This document shows positions 50,571-60,223 of a DNA stretch of 64,000 nucleotides, piece by piece. Each line of letters starts with the position of its first letter. Positions within the stretch are counted from its first letter, which is position 1. Under the pieces are notes generated by a model. That model saw only the letters and a list, made by a program, of their open reading frames with translations. It had not been told where the DNA came from and did no database searches. The stretch covers positions 372,001-436,000 of the forward strand of contig OOIN01000007.1 of NCBI GenBank assembly GCA_900323505.1. The letters are read 5' to 3'. The stretch comes from Ustilago trichophora (Eukaryota > Basidiomycota > Ustilaginomycetes > Ustilaginales > Ustilaginaceae). The position numbers and the translations under genes are program-made.

Positions 50571-53081
50571 ATGGCGAAGAAGGGTCCAGCCGCCCATGCT
50601 GCCACTTCGGGACCATCCCAGGGTCAGCATTCGGAAAACACGCTGCAACTGCCACCCTCCCAATCATCACTCTCCGTTCGTAGCGAGTATAATGACAGCA
50701 GTACGGGCTACATTACTGCTTCTTCGAGTCGCGCCTCCCAGCTCGATAGTGAACCTACCACATCGCTGCCACGTATCAATCTTGAGTCCATGCAGTCGTC
50801 TACACCGGTCAAACGCTCGTCACTTGCCAAAAGTCCATCAACAGATTCGACGACCACGACTACGGGCGACAGTAGTAGCAACGAGACGAGCCGTGCACAG
50901 CTGGCGTCTCTTAGCTCGGTCACCACTTTCATACCAAGCACCCTCGATGCTCTAGATACATCGGATGAGGACGATAATGCGCTTTCAGATCCGGATAAGA
51001 GGGATGATATGTACACCAATGATACCGACGAGTTTGTTCCCAACTACGACTTTGATCTTCGCGATCCTCACGAGCGCACCATCAATCGAGAGAGCGATGA
51101 TCAAGGTGCAAATGATACTGCAGACCACGATCAGACGCTCACTGTCTGCGAAGCGATGGAAGGAGACGTCATCACCGTCAGCCACTCCCACTCGACCAGC
51201 ATCAACACCTACAACGACTCCTCAATACCTCATTCTCGCTCCGCCTCCAAATCCGACTCATCCCCGAACCACGGCACGAGTCACCATCACCATGACCACC
51301 CCTCCTCCTCCTCCTCCTTCCCCCTAAGCCTTTCCGCGTCTTGGCCATCCATGCCATCTCTGGCACTTCCGCCTTCTGCCATCAAACTTCACCGTCGCAG
51401 GCGCAACATTCTCCTCCGTCTCCTCAAGACTTGGGAGGGTCGCGAGCAGGTCTTGCAATTCAGCCACTCGCTCGTTCTCATCCTCTACTCGTCTCTCGAT
51501 CATCCAGTTCCACAGACCTACAGGGGTGCAATCATTCGCCCGGCGGGAACGCTGCTGGCCATGTCCTTCCCCCGCCCCATCCGCGTCGCGCTCATGCAGA
51601 GGATCTATACAACTGCCGAAGGTATTGACAATTTCCGCCGTGTGATTCTCATCGCACGCTGGGTCACCACCGCTACCGAAGCCGCTATGGACTACTGGCA
51701 GCATCGACAGGACAACAACAGGCAGGCCAAACGTGCGGCCCAATTGCCGACGGCCCGCGAGCAGCTCGAGATCAAGCTAACGGGTGACGAACCTATTGAC
51801 AAGCAGTCGGATCATGTCGAGCAAGGTTTTGCCTGGTTGCAGCCTCCAAGCATCGCACCTTTTGATGCAGACAGTGACAAGGGGTCGGGAGAGCAGAGCT
51901 TTGTCAAATCTCCCGCTGCTAAGCTCGGCAAGCTGACTGGAAGAGGCGATGCGACCGGCGCAGTTGGCGCGGACGTTGCCGAGAATGATGATGCAGAGAA
52001 GCGCGGCAAGCAACGCAAGGATGCAAATGCAACTGCAACTGCAACTGCAACTGCAAATTCGTCCTCATCTTCTGTCGTCCGTACTTTTATCAGGCTCTGG
52101 TCGAGCTTGTGGCGACTATCGCATCTGGAAGCCGCCGCAGAATCGCTAGCTACTGTTGGCGAGGCATGCGAGACAGCAGCAGTGTTGGCTGGTGGTGGAA
52201 TGTTTTGGCGAGCGGTGGGCATTCAACGTCTCGGCTTGCCCTTCCTATCACGTCGTAGGAGACAAGGTGTAGAGAGGCTGGGGATTGTACTGTCCCTCTG
52301 TTCGGTGCTGTTGAGCCTGCTGGTGCTTCGAATGGAGAGAAAAGCGCTACGTTCCGAACTCAGATCCGCACATCGCAGAATCATTCGTGCCAATGACAAG
52401 CTCGGCTGGGCATCCGATCTCGCTGGTACTTCGATCGAGCGCGATCAGGCTCTCTCCCATCGTAAACGCGATCCTTCCCTATCCAGGACAAGCAAAGGTA
52501 ACAATAGCAGCCGTAGCGAGGAGGATAAGGTCCAACTTGAGATGTTGGGTCCGGATCTACAGGCTGCAGCACGAGAACTTGATGATCAAGAGTTAAATGA
52601 AGATGTGAATGAATCTTGTTCATCTTCTCTTTCGAGCTCGGACGATTCGACTCTGTCAGATACATGGACAGTTGTTCCTGATGGAGATGATAGGCATCCG
52701 CATCCGACATCTCGTCCGATCCACTCTACTCATCACTACCACCACCACCACTACCGGCCACATCGTCATTTGCACCACGATGACTATTCACAAAAACACA
52801 CATATTCACATGGTGATGACAAAGTGAAACCAATCGACGTCTCCTCGCTCGTCAGATCCACCGAACGATCTTTGGTTCGAGCCGAATCAGATCTGCGCAA
52901 AACTAGACGTCGTATCAAACTCAACTTTTGCGAAAAAGTTGCCAATTGGTCCGAATCCATCTTCCTCTCCTACGAAGCAGCTATGCCCCACATCGATAAA
53001 GATGGCATAGAAGGTTGGACAGGTTTGGTAGCAAGCGCCATCAGATTGTCAGGATTATGGAAGGAGCTTAGTTGGAATTGA
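50571..53081 (+). CDS. PEX11-like peroxisomal membrane protein with long disordered N-terminus
   Basis: An 836-residue protein. The first 275 residues are Ser/Thr/Asp-rich and disordered. Residues about 279-375 resemble the N-terminal amphipathic part of PEX11 (ILLRLLKTWEGREQVLQFSH, then RVALMQRIYTTAEGIDNFRRV), and 504-617 resemble its C-terminal half, with an SLWRLSHLEAAAESL helix and a hydrophobic segment RLGIVLSLCSVLLSLLVL. PEX11 proteins tubulate and divide peroxisomes. Between them is a low-complexity linker with an (AT)n dipeptide run (ATATATATA), and a His-rich segment lies near 720. PEX11 is usually 230-300 residues, so the size is unusual and the assignment rests on pattern resemblance. 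ATG 50571 follows a CT/CA-rich leader; the frame opens further upstream without ATG. Confidence 0.5.
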   Translation: MAKKGPAAHAATSGPSQGQHSENTLQLPPSQSSLSVRSEYNDSSTGYITASSSRASQLDSEPTTSLPRINLESMQSSTPVKRSSLAKSPSTDSTTTTTGDSSSNETSRAQLASLSSVTTFIPSTLDALDTSDEDDNALSDPDKRDDMYTNDTDEFVPNYDFDLRDPHERTINRESDDQGANDTADHDQTLTVCEAMEGDVITVSHSHSTSINTYNDSSIPHSRSASKSDSSPNHGTSHHHHDHPSSSSSFPLSLSASWPSMPSLALPPSAIKLHRRRRNILLRLLKTWEGREQVLQFSHSLVLILYSSLDHPVPQTYRGAIIRPAGTLLAMSFPRPIRVALMQRIYTTAEGIDNFRRVILIARWVTTATEAAMDYWQHRQDNNRQAKRAAQLPTAREQLEIKLTGDEPIDKQSDHVEQGFAWLQPPSIAPFDADSDKGSGEQSFVKSPAAKLGKLTGRGDATGAVGADVAENDDAEKRGKQRKDANATATATATANSSSSSVVRTFIRLWSSLWRLSHLEAAAESLATVGEACETAAVLAGGGMFWRAVGIQRLGLPFLSRRRRQGVERLGIVLSLCSVLLSLLVLRMERKALRSELRSAHRRIIRANDKLGWASDLAGTSIERDQALSHRKRDPSLSRTSKGNNSSRSEEDKVQLEMLGPDLQAAARELDDQELNEDVNESCSSSLSSSDDSTLSDTWTVVPDGDDRHPHPTSRPIHSTHHYHHHHYRPHRHLHHDDYSQKHTYSHGDDKVKPIDVSSLVRSTERSLVRAESDLRKTRRRIKLNFCEKVANWSESIFLSYEAAMPHIDKDGIEGWTGLVASAIRLSGLWKELSWN

Positions 53082-53368
53082 GGAATGCAAATGTTGAAAC
53101 CATTCAATCCGAGATTCGCAAAAGGGGAGAATTTGAATCGTCTGACATTTATCTTTGACATGTCAAGAGGGGTCTCCTTTTAAATGTGGTCCGAAGCGCG
53201 TGTATGTTTACAGTACAGATTCCAAGAAGTGAAAACAAGTGAGCTTCGCATCATGAGACACAGAACAAGATGCAAGAGTAGAGTTCGCCTGCTCCAGTTG
53301 CGTACGTGTGATTGAACGGATGGAATGAGCGACTCCAACGCTGAAGCACGTCTCTTTGTAACACGCCT

Positions 53369-54490
53369 CTAGTTGCCCTTTGGCAACGCAAGCCAAGCAG
53401 CCAACCCAACCAGTAATCCGGAGAGCTTCTCCTGGGGTGTATGGAAGTAGATAGCCGTGTTGAGCAGCATCCAGCCCCACAGCCCTACCAATCCCAAAGT
53501 AGCTGCTACAGCTACCTTTGCCTGCGGCGTCCACTTTGTACTTCCACGTACTGCGCTTGCTTGTTGCTGTTTTGGAAACAAGAGCTGTCCGAGTGCGGAT
53601 CGGCCCAGAATCTCGGCGAGATAGGGCGCAACATCTTCCAGCAGTAACAATGAGGACAGAACCATGATGAAAGTGTGTCCTGAAATATCGTGACCTCCCT
53701 TCCACATGGCACGGATGCTCTTGGATGATTGAGAGGAGAAGAGAGCTGGGTGCGAAGAGGAAGAGAGCGGAGTGCGGGTTCGACAGTAAAGGTCTTCCAC
53801 GGAAGAATGAGGGTCGGTGCTAGGCACACAAACTGCTCCTGTAGCTGTGAGGATGCGTTCAGAGAGAGGAGGGCCAAAGAACCAGTTGGCAAAGAGAAGC
53901 CAGAAAGAAGTTGCCAAGATGTAGCGCAGGACAGAGATGGATACGGGACTGGTGATGGTCGCTGATGCTGCTGGTTGGATGTTAGCATCTTTGCCTTTCT
54001 TGTAGTCTACGCGGCTTCCTACGGGTGCAGATGAGCGGGGTTTGGCAGGAGTGGATGTGGAAGCTGAGGTGGGTGCGAGTCGGAGGAAGAAGAGCTGGAG
54101 AGCCCAGGCGAGCGTCGTCCAGAGCCAAGCCTTTTTGACAAAGATCTGGTTGACAATGTTTTTGCGATTGGCCCAGTAGTTGAGTGCATGATGAGGAGGC
54201 AAAAGGATGGTAGGGGGGATGGGACCGAGATTTGTACTGCCATCAACTCCATTTTGAACGGAAGGAGCAACGGCAGCTCCCGGAATTGTGGATGGAAACT
54301 GCGAACCGACTGAACCGACAGCTCCTGAAGAGATGCGGACATTTTGAAGATGCGTGCCGTAGACGATGCTATAGACGGTACCGAGAATGACGATGGAGCT
54401 GAAAGACAGAGCAAAGGCGAAATGATAGGGTTGTAGGCCTAAGGGCAGCTTGGATTGCCGCCGTTGCGACGTTGCGTAGGCTGTGCTCAT
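53369..54490 (-). CDS. SCS3: FIT2/Scs3-family lipid-droplet and ER protein
   Basis: A 373-residue protein with about six hydrophobic segments. The family signature is present: GGHDISGHTFIM (about residues 265-276) and a second conserved His in TAIYFHTPQEKLSG (about 348). FIT2 proteins sit in the ER and act as acyl-CoA diphosphatases that supply lipid for droplet budding; both His residues are needed in studied members. Yeast Scs3 is 380 residues, so the length is normal. A disordered Ser/Pro/Thr linker splits the first and later segments. It is downstream of the CmcJ/AsaB-type gene on the same strand, with 458 bp between. Confidence 0.85.
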   Translation of the reverse strand: MSTAYATSQRRQSKLPLGLQPYHFAFALSFSSIVILGTVYSIVYGTHLQNVRISSGAVGSVGSQFPSTIPGAAVAPSVQNGVDGSTNLGPIPPTILLPPHHALNYWANRKNIVNQIFVKKAWLWTTLAWALQLFFLRLAPTSASTSTPAKPRSSAPVGSRVDYKKGKDANIQPAASATITSPVSISVLRYILATSFWLLFANWFFGPPLSERILTATGAVCVPSTDPHSSVEDLYCRTRTPLSSSSHPALFSSQSSKSIRAMWKGGHDISGHTFIMVLSSLLLLEDVAPYLAEILGRSALGQLLFPKQQQASAVRGSTKWTPQAKVAVAATLGLVGLWGWMLLNTAIYFHTPQEKLSGLLVGLAAWLALPKGN

Positions 54491-54948
54491 GGTTGAGAGA
54501 GCCGCGCTATGGTTCGGTACGACAGATTATCTATCGAGTCTCGAAGCCAGATAAAGGGGACGATTGCGTCAGAAAGGTGGATGTGTTAGGAAAGATTCGA
54601 TGATGGATGTAGGTTGTGGTTCAGAGTCAAGGTGACGAGATTGTAGATTGGATGAGAAGATGTGTTTGTCGCATGACGAAGCACGGTCCACGCAGCGCAA
54701 ATCGCAAACAAACATGTGGAGGTTGGGCGCACCAATTTTTGCGAAATGTGCCCTTTTTTGCGGCTGCTTGCAAACGTCACCTTTTGAAAGGAGATCGTTG
54801 CACAAGAAGGTTTCCAGACAAGGTTTTGACAGCATGATCATTCACTAGATACAGTACAGCCTCGGCAGAAGGAAGCGACGGTACCATCAGAAACAAGTAC
54901 AAAAGACGACTGCGAAACCTGTTCGTTCAGTTCAATGGGCGAGCGATC
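54491..54948. other. Spacer upstream of the FIT2 gene
   Basis: Between two minus-strand genes; includes a TACAGTACAG motif near 54849-54858. No other gene was seen. Confidence 0.55.
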
Positions 54949-55935
54949 CTACTGCTTTTTCTCAGCTGGGTCAGTGATAGCAAGCACGCGGACCTCAATC
55001 GACCATCGAGGTTCGGCGTCCTTTGGCGTGGTAGGGTCCTCGAAAGCGGTATGAGGAGTCCTGGTCTCATCAACCGAGTCGTAGCACTTGAGCAGAATAG
55101 CCTCATCCGTACCCAATCCAGACTTGTAGTACCATCGATGCTCCTTGTTCGAGTAAATCGATAACGTCTCTCCGGTCCAAGATGGATATCTCAGTTCGGT
55201 CTCGATCCAATCCTTGGGCTTTCCACCTTCGCCTCTCGAGACGGTTCGACTGTCAGCAAAGGCCAGAGGTGTGTCCCAAGCCTTTCCTCGTAGAGGTCGC
55301 CAGAGGTTGATGAGTTGAGCATGCAGTTCACCGCGTTTGACTTTCTCCAGAGTCTCTTGTCCGAGATGCTTCTGAATGCGGTTCTCTCCGGCCCACCTGC
55401 TCTGGTCCGAGTGAGCCATAGGAACAGGCTTTCGAGAATCCGGTGTTTCAGGCAGAGCCTCTTCCTCCTTGGTTCGTCGCTTCCTGACGGTGTGGTCAAA
55501 GATAAACGTCGAAGTAACGCCGAGCTTATCCTTGAAGATCCTGTCGATATCGGCATAGTAGGCAGTCTCGATCCATTTGGGGTCTTCCCACTTATGCTCT
55601 GCCCAACCTTTCTCCGTCTCTGGCAGGGCAAAGCCCTCAATGACCTCGAAACCTGCTTCGCGCACGTTGAAGCCGGCACGCTGTCGATCAGCAGGAGTCG
55701 TGCCGCGAAGATCGGTAATGTCGACCGTAGGAGTATCATAGACGTGGTTGTTGAGGATGCCATCTGCAGGCTCGTAGAGCGCGGTGAAGGGCTTCTCGAC
55801 GGTGCGAGACATGTAGTTGATCTTGGCAGGGACCTTGCGTGTGCCAGGGATTTCTATCGTGACAGGGTCGTAGGTTGTGCGAGACGAGGCCAAGGCCTCG
55901 ACTTGTGTGGCTGTGGTGGTGGCTGTGGACGACAT
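54949..55935 (-). CDS. CmcJ/AsaB-family oxidoreductase (GA4-desaturase-like)
   Basis: A 328-residue soluble protein. It matches the CmcJ/NvfI/AsaB group: RAGFNVREAGFEVIEGF near 85-103, FIFDHTVRKR, AHSDQS (His and Asp spaced as in a metal site), LINLWRPLRG and a C-terminal HTAFEDPTTPKDAEPRWSIE. Members include fungal aspergillic-acid AsaB, gibberellin GA4 desaturase and the cephamycin 7-alpha-methoxylase chain CmcJ; several are Fe/2-oxoglutarate-type enzymes. The substrate here is unknown, and the neighbours do not form a biosynthetic cluster. The start MSSTATTTATQ is short and disordered. Confidence 0.75.
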   Translation of the reverse strand: MSSTATTTATQVEALASSRTTYDPVTIEIPGTRKVPAKINYMSRTVEKPFTALYEPADGILNNHVYDTPTVDITDLRGTTPADRQRAGFNVREAGFEVIEGFALPETEKGWAEHKWEDPKWIETAYYADIDRIFKDKLGVTSTFIFDHTVRKRRTKEEEALPETPDSRKPVPMAHSDQSRWAGENRIQKHLGQETLEKVKRGELHAQLINLWRPLRGKAWDTPLAFADSRTVSRGEGGKPKDWIETELRYPSWTGETLSIYSNKEHRWYYKSGLGTDEAILLKCYDSVDETRTPHTAFEDPTTPKDAEPRWSIEVRVLAITDPAEKKQ

Positions 55936-57240
55936 GGCAAAGGTTCTGCTAGTGCGTGTTCCAGCTGTGGTGATGCGTGCGAGCGTTGCTGCTGTGAGAA
56001 ATGATGAAGTGGATATAATGTGCCGAGAGACAGCTTTGTGGTGGTTGCAGTGTTGTGATGAGGAGATCTCAGTACACTCTTAACGCAGGGAATCGAGTCG
56101 TCTTTATAGCTTCTCGGCAATACTGACTCTCACATACTTTTTTTCCGATGTCTTGCGCGCGTTATGCTGTACTCAACCTCCACCTTGATGGAGAGCAACA
56201 AGAACAATGTCCGCCGGAGCGAGCTGTGCTGTATGTCAAGCACGGCTTGAGCTGTGCTCACACACATCTTTTGCAACGGAGCTTGCTCGGAAAGAACGCT
56301 GCTAGCTTAAACAGCGTATAGTATGTATTGATCACGGCATCGGCAATTAAAGTCACGAGTTGAGGCTTATCTGCGAGTCCATACTTGTTCAGTGGTTCGG
56401 CTATACACCGGAATTAAGCAGTCTGGCCCAGACATAAAGGTGTGAATGTTAGTCAATCGGGATAGAGATCGGAGATCGGGAATCAGAACACCGCTGTCTG
56501 CTGTGAGATCCAGTCCTCGTGCAAACTCCCATCTCCATCCACTGAGCATCTCGCATCGCAGGTCCTGATGTCTTCGCTTTCAAAGAACCATGTTTTTCCT
56601 CTTGTTTTGTCTCCTTTTTTCCTCATCATCACAACCTTTAATGCTTCTCACGTCTTGAGGCAGCCTAATCTCGTGCATACTCATCTTGTCGATTCGCGAT
56701 CCCAGCTCGCTATGGGTCGTCTTTTCCTTGCACGATCGATCAGGCTAGCACACCTAACACCTTTGATGGCTTGTCAGACAGACGATAGAGTGTACTGTTC
56801 GACTTGAAGAGCTTCGTATTGAGCACCTCGGAAGAGGAGGCGAGACATGGACAGTACCGCTGTCCAGCTAGGCTCATTGTTATATCGTTAATATGCACAA
56901 AGCGCAGTCGAAAATTCAGATGCCGTCACGTGCACAGCGTCATCGCCATATCCAGTCGGAGCCCTGACTCTTCCGAAATTCGGACACTCCACAAATGCGA
57001 GAGACAGGCACGCAACCGCACAATCGCCAAGATCGTTGATTTACGATCGTTGTTGCACCACTTCTTCCCGCTCGACACGCTCTCACCCTTCACCATTGTC
57101 TTTCCCTTGCACTTTGCGCCGCACACATCATCGACGACGACGACGAGCAGTTTGCAACGAGAAGATATCGCTGCAACGGAACGACTTGCTTTCTAGAATC
57201 ATAGGTTCCGACATCACATTTATACAATCGCAGGTCGACA
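55936..57240. other. Divergent spacer, AsaB-type gene and MICOS gene
   Basis: A 1.3-kb stretch with no convincing gene. It should contain both promoters; a TGTACTGT motif lies near 56790. The final 60 bp form a leader with a possible acceptor-like CAG just before the MICOS ATG. Confidence 0.5.
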
Positions 57241-58242
57241 ATGATTGCTGCTTCGGTAGGTACTTACGCTCAGGATGGACTTGATCGGGACGAGTGTGGC
57301 TGACGCTTTCGAGCTTTTCTCGATCCTGGATCGAATGGTGCTTGTGGTGCTTTTGTAGGCACGTTCGGCTTCTGCCAAGTTGGCAGCTGGTGTCATGGTC
57401 GCAGGGACATCCTCGGTGCTTCTGTCCAAGCCCATTTACAATGAAGAGGCCAGCTCGAGCGGTGCTTCCAAGGTGAGTTTCAACAATATTCCATAAGCTG
57501 CTGCAACTCAGCATTCAGCCTCCGAATGTATACTGACTCTTCATCTTATCACATACGAACCAAATCCACGGCCTACACGATCTTCATACAATTCCGCACC
57601 ACTGTGCTCCTCTTCCTGCCCCACTAACAGCTCTCGATCTACCCTCAGCCAGATCCCAAAGTCGAAGTTGTCCCCGTTCAGACCGAACTGGAGCGTCAAA
57701 TTGGCTCTGCTCGCCGTGCCGTTTCTCACCTGACCACCGACACCCGCACTTCGGTTCGCTCTCTCGTTGACCGTTGGATCTCTGTCGAGCGATCCATCGA
57801 GGGCGAGGTCAAGTCTCTCATCCCTGACTCTGAGCCCTTGACTCCCGGACTTCTCTACGTCGGTGTCGCTACGCTGGCAGGAAGCATCTTCACCCGCTAC
57901 CGCGCCTTCCCCATCCGCGTCCTCACCCCTCCCCTCGCCCTCATTGTCAGCTTGAACGTCTTCAACCCTCACCTGGCATCAAATCTGGGCGCCTACTACA
58001 CACAGGTTGAACAGAAGTATGCACCGGCACTCACAGAGCAGAGGAGGAAGTGGCAAAACCAGGGTCAGAAGTATCTCGATTCCACCACGAAAAACATCCA
58101 CCAGCTCAAGGACAAGACGGAACAAGGGGTCAGGTCGGGATTGCAAACCGTGGAACAGCAGACGGGTCTCAAGGTGGCTGATGTTGTCGCGGCTAAGGAT
58201 GAGGCCAAGTTTGCACTCAAGGACCAGATGAAGGCTGTATAA
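57241..58242 (+). CDS. MICOS complex subunit MIC26/MIC27 (apolipoprotein O family)
   Basis: Three exons, 57241-57255, 57359-57472 and 57631-58242, encode 246 residues. Exon 1 is only five codons (MIAAS). Exon 2 gives an N-terminal hydrophobic segment (AAGVMVAGTSSVLLSKPIYN) and exon 3 starts LSIYPQPDPKVEVVPV, followed by QTELERQIGSARRAV and a second membrane segment (LTPGLLYVGVATLAGSIFTRY). This order is typical of apoO-family MICOS proteins, which sit in the inner mitochondrial membrane at crista junctions. The tail is a charged helix. Introns are GT-AG. An alternative acceptor at 57648 would drop six residues; the longer version fits the family better. Confidence 0.82.
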
Positions 58243-58987
58243 GAGCCATCGATCGTTACCATTTCAGCTTCACTGGGCTTGATTTGAAATGATAGAGACT
58301 GCTGTTCCGTCGAATGCAATGCATACTCTTTTCCCTATCGCAATGGCTTTTAAAAGCTGAAAGCTTCTTGTCGACCTGAGATTGTAGTGTAAAGAGCCTT
58401 TCAAGTGCTCTTATCGAGGACATTCGAATGAGGCGCTGACAAACCTGTGTGAAGCTATGACTGCGACTGCCAAGGATTCGCCCATTCCCCAAACATGCTG
58501 CTGTAGCCGCATTCTCTCTCTTTCGACGATGCTGTTGTGCAGCCCCTCGAGCTCCTCACTCTGCCGCTCATGATTTCGGTAACCTTGATCTGCCCTTTAG
58601 CGGTCTCGGCCCACTGTTCCGTGCGGTTGCACCTAACCCTAACCTCTGCAAGGGGCCTGACTTCAAAGGCCGAATTCAGCTTGCCACTCCTGAAAGTGCC
58701 GACATTGTTTTGCCTGATATCCATCCAAGACCACGGCGCGCAGAGCCGGCGCTGCAGACAAAGACACAAAACTTGCCAACACCAAGGAAGGCACATCGTC
58801 AATTCACTTTGATCTCCCAATGGGGACTATGCTTTGAACGAATTTCCGGAAGTCGGAAACACGAGGAGTGGAGGTTCGAGCAGACCCTGAAAAATGGGAA
58901 GGAATCATTCAACAACGCTCAGTCTTCTTCTCTCTTTGCATCATCACTCAAACCATCTATACTCTCCTCAAACTCCACTGCGTCAAC
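58243..58987. other. Spacer upstream of the SCI1-like gene
   Basis: About 745 bp. It holds a telomere-like motif at 58632-58645 (see separate entry) and a CT-rich leader before the ATG. No other gene was seen. Confidence 0.5.
58632..58645 (-). promoter_or_regulatory. Telomere-repeat-like motif (AGGTTAGGGTTAGG)
   Basis: Two adjoining TTAGGG-type units, 343 bp upstream of the SCI1-like ATG. TTAGGG-binding factors (Tbf1, Teb1, Tay1 types) use such sites in fungal promoters. Function here is inference only. Confidence 0.4.
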
Positions 58988-60223
58988 ATGGCAGCTGGTG
59001 ATGACGCCACCTTACATCGTAGCCGACGCGAAGACGATCGTGACACTCACCACCACTCGCGACGTTCTCATCGAGATCAACATCCCGACGAGCGCCCAGA
59101 CTCGACCCCACAACGCAGCAGCCGCAGAGACAATTATGACTCCTCTAAGCGTCGTCGATCGCGCTCTCCCTCTCCGGTACGTCGAGCCGCACGCGATTCC
59201 TTACCTGATGGCGAGCACGATATTCATCCGACACTGCTCAAGTTCGGAGTAGCGAAATTGACTGAAGAGGACTATTTCATCAGGGCGACCGAGTTCAAAG
59301 CATGGCTTTCCGAGTCCAAGGGCAAATACCTGGACGAGATTTCAAGCAAAGACGCGAGGCGACTCTTTGAGAGATTCGTACGCAGATGGAATGAAGCCAA
59401 GCTGCCGGACGAGTACTATGCAGGAAAGGTGCGCAGTTCCAGCGCCGCGGCAGGATCTTCGAGCCAGACGAGACATCGATGGGCCTTCACGAGCAAAGCG
59501 AGCTACTCGAGTAAGGAACAGGAGCAACTAGCTATGATTCGGGACAACGTCGACACGCTTACCAACGGTGATAGCAGAGGCGCAAAAGAAGCTAGAGATG
59601 CCGAGAGACGTGCTCGCAAAGGACGTTCTGCCAATGCTGAGGTCGATGGCGATGCTGATGAAGCACCAAGTCGAGATGCAGGTTGGAGTTCCAGCAATCC
59701 GCGTTCTCAGCCTCCAAATCCGTTCTACAACAAGAACAGCAACAGCAGCAACAGCAGTAGCAGCAGGAGCTATGCCGACACGCAACTAGAACGAGAGCAT
59801 CGACAAGACCTCGAGCGCGTTGCACACAGCGAATCACGTCGACGCGAGAGACAAGATCGAGCCGACCAAGACGAGGCCTTTCACGGTCGGGCTACCGGTC
59901 GCGACCGAATGCTCGAGAAGAAGCGAGAGCGTGCCGCCAACCATCGCGAGTTTGCCAATCGGAGAAATGCGGACGACGGGATTGAGATGGATGATCGGGA
60001 GCTGTATGACCAGGAGCCTGTGCCGCGTGCGACTACCTCTTCTTCGAGAGGCGGCGATGCAAGAAGCGGTGGAATGAGTAAGAGGGAGCAAGCGAGACAG
60101 GAAAGAATCGAGGAACGTCAGGCTGAAATGCAAGAAAAAGTCTCGGCGTTGAAGGAAAAGGATAGGAAGACGATGGAGATGTTCAAGGCTATGGCGCAGG
60201 AGAGGTTTGGTGGTGGGGCTTGA
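58988..60223 (+). CDS. SCI1/NKAPD1-like Arg/Ser-rich nuclear protein
   Basis: A 411-residue protein. Residues about 85-150 hold the recognisable core: LTEEDYFIRATEFKAWLSES, KGKYLDEISSKDARRLFERF and RRWNEAKLPDEYYAG, as in plant style cell-cycle inhibitor SCI1 and animal NKAPD1-type proteins. The N-terminus is His/Arg/Asp-rich with an SRSPSP stretch (RS-like), and the C-terminal half is Arg/Glu/Asp-rich, helical and probably coiled-coil, ending KEKDRKTMEMFKAMAQERFGG. Such features suggest a nuclear, possibly splicing-linked protein. ATG 58988 follows CTCCACTGCGTCAAC; the frame opens further upstream, but that part looks like leader. A poly-Ser/Asn tract is encoded near 59735-59765. Confidence 0.65.
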   Translation: MAAGDDATLHRSRREDDRDTHHHSRRSHRDQHPDERPDSTPQRSSRRDNYDSSKRRRSRSPSPVRRAARDSLPDGEHDIHPTLLKFGVAKLTEEDYFIRATEFKAWLSESKGKYLDEISSKDARRLFERFVRRWNEAKLPDEYYAGKVRSSSAAAGSSSQTRHRWAFTSKASYSSKEQEQLAMIRDNVDTLTNGDSRGAKEARDAERRARKGRSANAEVDGDADEAPSRDAGWSSSNPRSQPPNPFYNKNSNSSNSSSSRSYADTQLEREHRQDLERVAHSESRRRERQDRADQDEAFHGRATGRDRMLEKKRERAANHREFANRRNADDGIEMDDRELYDQEPVPRATTSSSRGGDARSGGMSKREQARQERIEERQAEMQEKVSALKEKDRKTMEMFKAMAQERFGGGA

